A DNA stretch of 64,000 nt. It comes from Methanohalophilus mahii DSM 5219. Lineage in GTDB: Archaea > Halobacteriota > Methanosarcinia > Methanosarcinales > Methanosarcinaceae. The position numbers were made by a program, and so were the translations under genes. The stretch is taken from positions 248,001 to 312,000 of the forward strand of contig NC_014002.1 in the NCBI RefSeq assembly GCF_000025865.1, written 5' to 3'. Of this stretch, positions 56,955 to 64,000 are shown one piece after another. Position 1 is the first letter of the stretch, and each line of letters starts with the position of its first letter. The notes under the pieces are model-generated. The model worked only from the letters and a program-made list of their open reading frames with translations, searched no databases and was not told where the DNA came from.

Positions 56955-58475
56955 ATGCATCTTGAAAAACACCAATTAAAGCCGGCAGATGATAATCATA
57001 TGCTCCCCTTCAAAGAAAATATACTTGAGTTAATTCCTTCAACCCATGGCGGACTTATCCGGAAGACTTCACAACAATATTCCATTCCCCTGTCCGATAT
57101 AGTGGATTTTAGTGCCAGTTTGAATCCTCTGGGCAGCCCCTTTGATAATCCTGAATGGGGTATGGACCTGCAGGATCTGTTTGCCACTTCCTTTGAAAGA
57201 ATGGGGCAATATCCTGATAATCGCTATCTTGAATATAGAACTGCAGCGGCCTCTTTTGTAGGAGGGGGTGCAGGTGTTGTAAATGTTGTCCCCGGTAATG
57301 GTTCATCGGAAATCATCAGGCTTGTCGCCGGCTGTATTCTCAATGAAGGGGATGAGGTAATGATTCCCCAGCCTACCTTTGCTGAATATGAACAGCAATG
57401 CAGGGTGGCCGGTGCGAAAATTGTGTATTATCCGGTAGGATCCCTGCTTTCCATCTCTGCGGACGCGCTGGAATCGGTACGTATTCTTTTTGTGTGCAAT
57501 CCCAACAATCCTACCGGTAAGTTGCTTGCAAGAGAAGATGTCCTGCGCCTTGCACGGCTTTGTGCAGAAACAGATACTCTGCTTTTTGTTGATGAGGCTT
57601 TTATTGAACTATCCGATATATCAAGTACTGTAGTTGATGTTGCCATCTCTAATGATCATGTTTTCGTAATGAGGTCACTTACCAAATCATTTGCACTGCC
57701 GGGTATACGTATGGGATTTGGTGTTGCATCTGAGGCAATGGCTGAAAAATTGAATACTGCCCGTCTGCCCTGGAATATGGGTTCTCTTGCCGAAGGGGTG
57801 GGATGCGCTTTAATGGAGATGGAGGGTGGTATGGAATCACCATTCATGGATATGTCCCGCCAGAAGATAACCCAATACAGGGATTATCTCGTAGAGAGGC
57901 TGAATGATATCTATGGTTTCCATCCTCATTCAAGTTCTGTAAATTATATACTTGTGGATATCTCCGAGCTCCTTATGGATTCTGTAGAACTTACAGAAAG
58001 ACTTGCAAGACATGGTGTGCTTATCAGGGATTGCAGTTCTTTCCCGCTGATGGAAAAAGATTATATCCGTCTTGCAGTGCGGCCTCCTGAAGAAACGGAT
58101 ATACTGATTCATACTATCGGAGAGGTCCTTACAGAATCCGGCAAGGATTATGCCGAGGAAAAACTGAAGGAAACCATCAAAGATGCTTCTTGCGGATGTT
58201 CTTCAAGCCGCAATACCTGTGAGTACTATCCCTGTCATTTCGAAGGGCAGGATTGCACTTTCTGTTTCTGCCCCTTCTACCCATGCGAAGATACGCGCAC
58301 CGGGGGTAAATGGATAGATAGCACTACAGGCAGCAGGGTCTGGAGCTGTGAAGATTGTGTGCTTGTCCATAATTCGGATGTTGTGCACAAGATGCTTGAC
58401 ATTCTCATGGAGGATGGTGGTACTGACATCAGTCTCAAAAAAGCCTGGGATGAAGTGATACATGTCAGTTTATAA
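56955..58475 (+). CDS. cobD: Threonine-phosphate decarboxylase-like protein with C-terminal cysteine-rich domain
   Basis: The PLP-dependent decarboxylase makes aminopropanol phosphate for the nucleotide loop of cobamides, which methylamine metabolism needs in quantity. Residues about 30-400 are the aminotransferase fold: DFSASLNPLGSP, VDEAFIEL and the PLP lysine in SLTKSFALPG. Residues about 415-506 hold a small cysteine-rich domain (CGCSSSRNTCEYYPC, CTFCFCPFYPC, SCEDCVLVH), a known fusion in methanogens, probably metal-binding. At 506 residues it is longer than plain CobD. It diverges from pylT. Confidence 0.88.
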   Translation: MHLEKHQLKPADDNHMLPFKENILELIPSTHGGLIRKTSQQYSIPLSDIVDFSASLNPLGSPFDNPEWGMDLQDLFATSFERMGQYPDNRYLEYRTAAASFVGGGAGVVNVVPGNGSSEIIRLVAGCILNEGDEVMIPQPTFAEYEQQCRVAGAKIVYYPVGSLLSISADALESVRILFVCNPNNPTGKLLAREDVLRLARLCAETDTLLFVDEAFIELSDISSTVVDVAISNDHVFVMRSLTKSFALPGIRMGFGVASEAMAEKLNTARLPWNMGSLAEGVGCALMEMEGGMESPFMDMSRQKITQYRDYLVERLNDIYGFHPHSSSVNYILVDISELLMDSVELTERLARHGVLIRDCSSFPLMEKDYIRLAVRPPEETDILIHTIGEVLTESGKDYAEEKLKETIKDASCGCSSSRNTCEYYPCHFEGQDCTFCFCPFYPCEDTRTGGKWIDSTTGSRVWSCEDCVLVHNSDVVHKMLDILMEDGGTDISLKKAWDEVIHVSL

Positions 58476-58494
58476 TTTGTATAATTTCTAATTA

Positions 58495-60372
58495 TCAATT
58501 CGTATTCGGTTTATCCGGGATTGTGAATGTAAATGTGCTTCCCATCCCAACCTCACTTTTCAGTCCGACCTGGCCACCATGCATTTCCACTAGTTCCCTG
58601 GCAAGGGAAAGTCCCAGTCCTGTGCCCTTATATTCACTGGATTTGGCGGATTTGACCTGCTGGAAAGGTTCAAAAATTGTAGCCTGATCGGCCTCGGGTA
58701 TTCCCATGCCGGTGTCCTGGACTGCAACTTTCAATTTGTCCTTTTCTTGATTGGCAACAATTGTAATTGTTCCTTTATCCGGGGTAAACTTGGATGCATT
58801 GCTCAGCAGGTTGTACATAATCTGTTTGAATTTTTTCCTGTCAGCATACACCCTGCTATCTTCAGGAGGTAAATCCATTTGCAGGTCTATATTCTTTTTG
58901 GATATGAGAGGTTTGATCAGTATGCTGATTTCATCCAGTGCTTCATGCAGGTCAAAACTACTGTATTCAAGTTGTTTTTGTCCGGCTTCTATCTTCGAAA
59001 GATCGAGAATATCATTAATCAGGCTTAGCAGGTGACTGCCGCTTTTGGTAATGTTGGACACATATTTCTTCTGTGAGTCATTGAGTTTCCCTCTTACTTC
59101 TTTTGAAAGGATATCGGAAAACCCAATCACCGAATTTAAAGGTGTTCTCAGTTCATGACTCATGTTTGCCAGAAATTCACTTTTGGTCTGGTTTGCCTGT
59201 TCTGCAGCCTTTTTTGCTTCGATGGCATTTTCTTCGGCATTCTTGCGTTGCGAAATATCCTGAAATAGTTCCAGAATGTATGTATCTCCTTTTATGGTAA
59301 TTTCCTGTGCATTTTTCAATATAGGTTTTTTTATTCCGTTTTTGCACTTTATTGAGGTATCCATTCCCCTGAATTCTTCCTGTCCGTCTTCCCATATGGG
59401 GCACTGTTTTGAGCTGGATCCCTTTGGGCAAACAATGTCACATAGTTGTCCTACGAGTTCTTCCCTTTTATAGCCTGTAATCTCACATGTACGGTAGTTT
59501 ACATCTTTTATAATGTAATCCTGGCCTATCATCAAGATGCCACCGGGCATGTTTTCATATATAGTCTTTAACTTTTCTTCAGCTTCGACTCTTTGTGTAA
59601 TGTCATTTCCGATGGAAAGAAGGCCGGTGACTTCTCCCTCATCATTCTTTAATGCTGTGTCATACCACTCGACAATGATTTCCTTACCTTCTTTTGTGTC
59701 AATGGGGTTGACATTGCCTTTAGTAGGGTGGCCGCAAATCGCCTTTTTGAATACGGATCTGATTCTTTCCTTTTCTCTTACAGGTATGAATCTGGAAAAC
59801 CAATCGTCTCCCTTTATTTCTTTAAGTTTGTAGCCGGTGATTTTTTCCGTATGTGGGTTACAATATACTATTTTTCCCTGTCTGTCAAGAACGGTCACAA
59901 TCACTCTGGCAGTACCAATTAGACCGGTCAAGAGATCGAGTTCTTTAACCAAACTGTCTTCATTCTGTTTTTCTTCAGTGATATCCCTTATTATTCCCAT
60001 GTATCCATATATTCTGGATTTTTCTGTAAAAAGGGGTGATATTTTAATCTGACAGTAGAAAGTACTTCCATCCTTGCGTTTTCTCGAACCTTCAATCTCA
60101 TGAGCCTTTCCTGAATAGAGGTTTGAAAACATTTCTTTTTTCTGTTGTGAGGTCAGCTCTTGGTCATGGAGTATGGTTATTGGTTTGCCTTTTATTTCAG
60201 GCAGGGTCCATCCGAACATCTCTTCTGCAGATCGGTTTACGAAATTTATGGTAAAGTCAGGAGTAGTATATATTATGGCATCTGTGGAATGCTGGATCAT
60301 ATCTGCAAATATTTTTGATTTGCTTACGGGTGCATTAAATTCTAAAATATCCACATAAACCACATTACACAT
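58495..60372 (-). CDS. Multi-PAS sensor histidine kinase
   Basis: This 625-residue soluble kinase has no membrane segment. Three PAS domains cover about 20-140, 145-265 and 270-385, followed by a coiled coil, the HisKA helix with phospho-histidine motif MSHELRTPLNSVIGF (near residue 405) and an HATPase domain with GTGLGLSLARELVEMHGG (near 590). It lacks a fused receiver and no response regulator is next to it. It probably senses a cytoplasmic ligand or redox state. It ends 19 bases from the convergent cobD stop. Confidence 0.9.
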   Translation of the reverse strand: MCNVVYVDILEFNAPVSKSKIFADMIQHSTDAIIYTTPDFTINFVNRSAEEMFGWTLPEIKGKPITILHDQELTSQQKKEMFSNLYSGKAHEIEGSRKRKDGSTFYCQIKISPLFTEKSRIYGYMGIIRDITEEKQNEDSLVKELDLLTGLIGTARVIVTVLDRQGKIVYCNPHTEKITGYKLKEIKGDDWFSRFIPVREKERIRSVFKKAICGHPTKGNVNPIDTKEGKEIIVEWYDTALKNDEGEVTGLLSIGNDITQRVEAEEKLKTIYENMPGGILMIGQDYIIKDVNYRTCEITGYKREELVGQLCDIVCPKGSSSKQCPIWEDGQEEFRGMDTSIKCKNGIKKPILKNAQEITIKGDTYILELFQDISQRKNAEENAIEAKKAAEQANQTKSEFLANMSHELRTPLNSVIGFSDILSKEVRGKLNDSQKKYVSNITKSGSHLLSLINDILDLSKIEAGQKQLEYSSFDLHEALDEISILIKPLISKKNIDLQMDLPPEDSRVYADRKKFKQIMYNLLSNASKFTPDKGTITIVANQEKDKLKVAVQDTGMGIPEADQATIFEPFQQVKSAKSSEYKGTGLGLSLARELVEMHGGQVGLKSEVGMGSTFTFTIPDKPNTN

Positions 60373-60512
60373 TATTGTACTTGCAATATTTTTCTAATGT
60401 ATTTTTTGAATAAGCAAATCAGTATTGGTGGGAAAAGTATCTCTTTTTATTTATTCTTTGCGTATATTTTATTGATGTGATACAGCAATTGACTTTGCAC
60501 CTTTGCTCTTGT

Positions 60513-61196
60513 TCACAAAAGATACCAGTCATTATCGTTTTCTGAACACTCGGGGTCAATTCCCACGACTCTTCTTTCAATCCCCAATTTATCGGTGATT
60601 GCATCGGAGAGGTCCTGAAGATATCCTTTCTGGCTCAGGCTGCCGTAAATGAATCTCTTGTTGGGGCGGATGTGCTCTTCCATTGTTTTTTGTCGGGGGA
60701 CGATATTTACTTCAATATCCGTTTTCTCAAGACCCTTGAGCATCGCCTTTCTGAAGTCTCCTGTGCAGTAGGCTATCCTGTGGCCATAATTGTCACGGGT
60801 CTTCTCGAGGTATGTTGCAATTCTTTTGCTTTCCATACTTATAAAATCCCGCTTGATCTTTGCCACATTGCATTTGCCCATCATGAATTTGTAATCGGTA
60901 AAAGGATATTCAGTGTCTATTTCCCGTGGGGTTACTCCGCAGGTTCCGAAAACTACTATATGAACATCTTCGGGTTTTAGCAAATCAAAAATGATCCTGT
61001 CATACATCCTGTGGGATGGACTCGTATGATAGGGTTTTCTCATAGAACAGGGGACGAATATGCAGAATTTGCGCGTAGGGGCCTCATATTCATTGAGGAC
61101 CCACTTATTGGCACGTATCATATCCGGATGATATATTAATCTCTCTGTATCAAGCGGTTCATCGGACCTTTCATTTTCTGGTATTATTGGGGTCAC
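60513..61196 (-). CDS. Archaeosine synthase core-domain-like protein
   Basis: This 227-residue protein carries, at residues 49-62, the signature PC-x3-KPY-x2-S-x2-H (PCSMRKPYHTSPSH), which marks the core domain of archaeosine synthase ArcS, a lysine-transferring tRNA-modifying enzyme. It lacks the N-terminal TGT-like part and the C-terminal PUA domain of full-length ArcS. It may be a free-standing core that works with a separate TGT-PUA protein, or a paralogue with another role. It is divergent from the TrmB-like gene. Confidence 0.68.
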   Translation of the reverse strand: MTPIIPENERSDEPLDTERLIYHPDMIRANKWVLNEYEAPTRKFCIFVPCSMRKPYHTSPSHRMYDRIIFDLLKPEDVHIVVFGTCGVTPREIDTEYPFTDYKFMMGKCNVAKIKRDFISMESKRIATYLEKTRDNYGHRIAYCTGDFRKAMLKGLEKTDIEVNIVPRQKTMEEHIRPNKRFIYGSLSQKGYLQDLSDAITDKLGIERRVVGIDPECSENDNDWYLL

Positions 61197-61301
61197 TTGA
61201 CTACCGTTGCTGAAAAACTATATATATAATTAACGATTTGATTAGTATGGTTTTGTATAATCTGTGCAACTTTGTTTATGGGGCTTCAGGTGAGTTTTAA
61301 A

Positions 61302-61685
61302 ATGACGGGTTCAATTTCGGAAATGCTGAAAGCGAATTGTGAATGCGATGATGTTGCCAAGTGTATTCTGGGCTTAAAAGACCTGGATCTAAAGGCTTAT
61401 AAGATACTGCTTTCCAATGGTCCTCTGACAGCCGAAAAACTCGGGAAGTATCTGGATCGTGAGCGCAGTACAGCTTATCGTTCTCTCCAGAACCTGATCT
61501 CCTGCGGACTCGTTTACAGGGAAACCCATACCATTGATGTAGGGGGTTATTTTTATGAATACGTGGCTGTAAACCCTGCAGAGGTCAGGCGAATGCTTCA
61601 GGAAAGTGTTGACCAGTGGTATGATAAAGTGAGTCATCTGATTAATAAAATCGATAAGGAACTTGTAGGGGACGAAATTCCATAA
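61302..61685 (+). CDS. TrmB-like winged-helix regulator
   Basis: This 127-residue protein has a winged helix at about 35-100: LKDLDLKAYKILLSNGPLTA, ERSTAYRSLQNLISCGLV and a wing around THTIDVGGYFYEYVAV. A C-terminal helix probably dimerises. The layout is TrmB-like but without the sugar-binding domain. The ATG at 61302 (MTGSISEML) is preferred over a TTG at 61272. It may regulate the adjacent MFS gene. Confidence 0.75.
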   Translation: MTGSISEMLKANCECDDVAKCILGLKDLDLKAYKILLSNGPLTAEKLGKYLDRERSTAYRSLQNLISCGLVYRETHTIDVGGYFYEYVAVNPAEVRRMLQESVDQWYDKVSHLINKIDKELVGDEIP

Positions 61686-61898
61686 CTATCCGGATATTTA
61701 TGTAATATGTTCATTTTTGACAAAGCATCTGCTTTTTCCTGATATATCCGGAGTTGACTGGTGAATCAGGCGATACTGAGAGTATTTCCTGTTATTTTGA
61801 TTTCTTATTCCTGTATTTTGCCTGATGTTTCACTCATTTATTTATAGAAAGGCTTCTTTTGCCACTGTGTCTATTGCTTCTGCTATTTGGTGTGAATT

Positions 61899-63059
61899 AT
61901 GAAATTCAGGAAAAGTCATCTCCTGTTGCTCTGTGTCACTGCCTTTTTTGCCATGGCAGGCGGTGCAATTCTTGCGCCGGTTTTGCCTGATATGGTGGTG
62001 CCTCTTGATACAACATCCCATGAGATAGGGCTTGTTATTTCGGTATATACCATCTCCACTGCAATTTTCACTCTCATAATTGGACATTTCGTGGACCGGC
62101 TGGATCGAAAAAAAGTACTGGTTCCCTGCCTTTTGATATATGGTTTGATGGGTCTGGCGAGTTTTTTTGCCACGGATTTGCAAACCCTTCTGATTCTGAG
62201 ACTTTTGCAGGGTATGGGAGTAGCCGGAATGATGTCTCTTGCAATGTTGATTATCGGAGAAGCTTATTCTGGTAGTGAACGTTTGCATGCAATGGGTAGG
62301 GTGAGTACGACGATAGCAATTGGTATAATTGCGGCTCCTCTTATTGGAGGTGGCCTGGCAATTGCCGGCTGGAACTATCCTTTCCTGTTCTATGCTCTTT
62401 CCCTGCCCTTTGCAGTAATTATGTTCTTCCATCTGCCCGAAACAAGACTCCAAAACCTGGAAATCAATAAAAGAGGGTTACTGGATGCATTTGGTGCAAT
62501 GCGGGATTTCCGTGTGGCCTACACAATATTTCTGGTTTTTGTGACATTTTTCCTGCTTTATTCAGTGGTAGTTTATGTGCCTTTTATGCTTAAGGAATAT
62601 TTCGGATATACCGCAGATAAATCCGGAATTGTGCTTGCTTTTCAGGGAATTGCCGTTATTATTGTCGCTTCAAATGTACGCAGAATCGCCACAAAGTTTG
62701 AGATGATTTCAATGATTGGTATTGGCTTTCTCCTTGTGAGTGTTGCTATATTGTTGCTGACACAGGTGAACTCTGTACTTCCTGTCTTTGCCCTTATGTT
62801 CATTTTTGGCTGTGGCTATGGCCTTTCTCAGACAGTTATAGACGGGATGATCGTTCACATATCCCCGCCTCAGGTACGAGGGGGTGTACTTTCCATTCAT
62901 AATTCCACAAAATATGTGGGGATGAGTTTGTCTCCTGCTCTGATGGGGATGGTTTACTTTTATTTTGGACTGCAAACTGTTTTTTTGCTTGCCGGTTTAC
63001 TGGCTTTGTTTGCTGGGATTTCTGTTTATATGGTGAGAGAATGGTTTGTTGATATCTGA
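61899..63059 (+). CDS. MFS transporter
   Basis: This 386-residue protein has twelve predicted membrane helices. The MFS signature between helices 2 and 3 reads GHFVDRLDRKKVL, and RLLQGMGVAGMMSLAM and GMSLSPALMGMVYFYFG follow the drug:H+ antiporter pattern. The substrate is unknown. It is 213 bases downstream of the TrmB-like regulator; that gap holds no other recognisable feature. Confidence 0.88.
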   Translation: MKFRKSHLLLLCVTAFFAMAGGAILAPVLPDMVVPLDTTSHEIGLVISVYTISTAIFTLIIGHFVDRLDRKKVLVPCLLIYGLMGLASFFATDLQTLLILRLLQGMGVAGMMSLAMLIIGEAYSGSERLHAMGRVSTTIAIGIIAAPLIGGGLAIAGWNYPFLFYALSLPFAVIMFFHLPETRLQNLEINKRGLLDAFGAMRDFRVAYTIFLVFVTFFLLYSVVVYVPFMLKEYFGYTADKSGIVLAFQGIAVIIVASNVRRIATKFEMISMIGIGFLLVSVAILLLTQVNSVLPVFALMFIFGCGYGLSQTVIDGMIVHISPPQVRGGVLSIHNSTKYVGMSLSPALMGMVYFYFGLQTVFLLAGLLALFAGISVYMVREWFVDI

Positions 63060-63175
63060 ATTTAGTTAGGTTCGACAGTACAAATGGATATGGACTCGTT
63101 ATATTTATTAATCCAGTGAATTATTTATCATATCGATGTGCTCTGGATTTTACACTATCTTTTTGAGGAATATTC

Positions 63176-63952
63176 ATGGAGACTGATTCAGTACAGAAGA
63201 AACTGGCAGTACTTATCGATGCTGACAATGCACAACCTTCCATAGTGGAGGGACTTTTTTCGGAAATAGCCAAATACGGGATCGCAAGTGTAAAACGGAT
63301 TTACGGTGATTGGACGCGTCCCAACCTGAAAAACTGGAAGGACAGCCTGCTGGAACATTCCATCCAGCCGATGCAGCAATTCAGTTATACTTACGGGAAA
63401 AATGCCACCGACAGTTCCCTTATAATCGATGCGATGGACCTGCTTTATTCCGAGCCCCTAGATGGTTTCTGTATTGTTTCAAGTGACAGTGATTTCACAC
63501 GTCTTTCATCCAGGATAAGGGAATCTGGTCGTAAGGTCTACGGCTTCGGGGAACTCAAGACTCCAAAACCCTTTATTGCAGCCTGTGATAAGTTCATATA
63601 TACGGAAAACCTGCGTAAGGAGGAAGACATAGTAGATACAGTAGCTGAGTCACCAATGCAGGCTCCGGGGAAATGGGATACCAACCGTCTCAAAGGTGAC
63701 AGCAAGCTAGTTAAAATGCTAAGGGATGCTGTGGAAGATTCAGCTGAGGAAAGTGGCTGGGCCTTCCTGGGCAATGTGGGCAGCAATCTTGTGCAGAAAC
63801 AGCCGGATTTCGATCCTCGTAACTATGGTTACAAAAAAATGTGGGATATTTTCCGGGCAATAGATCTTTTTGATATCGATGAGGTCCGGGCGGATAATTC
63901 CAGCAATAACCGGTTGATTTACGTGAAGGATAAAAAAAGCGATGGGAAGTGA
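63176..63952 (+). CDS. NYN-domain ribonuclease with LOTUS/OST-HTH domain
   Basis: This 258-residue protein has the PIN-like NYN nuclease fold at about 10-150, with acidic metal residues in LIDADNAQPS, SSLIIDAMDLL and VSSDSDFTRL. A C-terminal OST-HTH/LOTUS domain (about 175-250, WAFLGNVGSNLVQKQPDFDP) likely binds RNA, as in LabA/MARF1-like proteins. It probably cleaves or regulates RNA. It stands alone, 116 bases after the MFS gene; the remaining 48 bases of the window show nothing further. Confidence 0.9.
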   Translation: METDSVQKKLAVLIDADNAQPSIVEGLFSEIAKYGIASVKRIYGDWTRPNLKNWKDSLLEHSIQPMQQFSYTYGKNATDSSLIIDAMDLLYSEPLDGFCIVSSDSDFTRLSSRIRESGRKVYGFGELKTPKPFIAACDKFIYTENLRKEEDIVDTVAESPMQAPGKWDTNRLKGDSKLVKMLRDAVEDSAEESGWAFLGNVGSNLVQKQPDFDPRNYGYKKMWDIFRAIDLFDIDEVRADNSSNNRLIYVKDKKSDGK

Positions 63953-64000
63953 TTTTCTTTTACAATCGCTTTCTTGAGCTGGTTTTTAGATGTTTGATAT

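Noticed and set aside
61842-62453. Minus-strand open frame of 203 codons within the MFS gene
   Set aside because: Its sequence is rich in His, Gln, Asn and Arg as expected of an antisense shadow; the plus-strand transporter is clearly real.

Overview
The window comes from a methylotrophic methanogenic archaeon, most likely a member of the Methanosarcinaceae (Methanohalophilus, Methanolobus or Methanococcoides type; the genus is inferred). The evidence is a complete pyrrolysine (Pyl) locus (pylT-pylS-pylB-pylC-pylD) next to a methylcobamide:CoM methyltransferase (mtbA), F420 enzymes (CofE, an Fsr-type protein), the YcaO/TfuA pair that thioamidates methyl-CoM reductase, fused Fae-Hps, archaeal SecFD, RadA, Cdc48, aIF1 and the archaeal shikimate route. 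No rRNA, CRISPR array, transposon or prophage was seen. The only tRNA found is tRNA-Pyl. Gene density is high and no gap without a gene exceeds 300 bases; the longest is 41184-41464.

Layout. 1-5.6 kb: purM (partial), aspartate kinase, a surface protein, phosphoglycerate mutase, Hsp20, cofE. 5.6-11.5 kb: a deaminase, then secF-secD-rfcS-elp3 as one overlapping unit. 11.6-15.7 kb: a small winged-helix protein, a ParA-like ATPase, a membrane protein, fae-hps and tpiA. 15.7-20.8 kb: a five-gene minus-strand operon for chorismate and tyrosine precursors. 21-26.9 kb: guaAA, an endonuclease IV-like protein, coaD, marR-MATE, radA, a phosphatase. 26.9-37 kb: Cdc48 with a PRC-barrel neighbour, a TRAM protein, a lipid/glycan group, a broken nikR, purC, Nre and aIF1. 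37-45 kb: purL, sufS, the YcaO/TfuA pair, a DtxR regulator and an MgtC-type membrane protein. 45-51 kb: an eight-gene minus-strand redox operon around an Fsr-like sulfite reductase. 51-57 kb: mtbA and the Pyl locus. 57-64 kb: cobD, a histidine kinase, an archaeosine-synthase-core protein, a TrmB-like regulator, an MFS transporter and a NYN-LOTUS protein.

The main finding concerns the genetic code. The archaeal phosphopantetheine adenylyltransferase gene (coaD, 22750-23217 minus) is cut at codon 44 by an in-frame TAG, but reads through to a full-length, motif-complete 155-residue protein. The same window carries the complete Pyl-insertion machinery, and CoaD is needed for coenzyme A, so this is probably a Pyl-containing housekeeping enzyme rather than a pseudogene. 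Among the complete genes whose stops I checked, only pylB ends in TAG, so its C-terminus may itself respond to amber suppression. Other points of interest are nikR, with a frameshift between its two metal-binding histidines, several sharp palindromes in divergent promoters, and two small genes of 50 and 59 codons with strong ribosome-binding sites.
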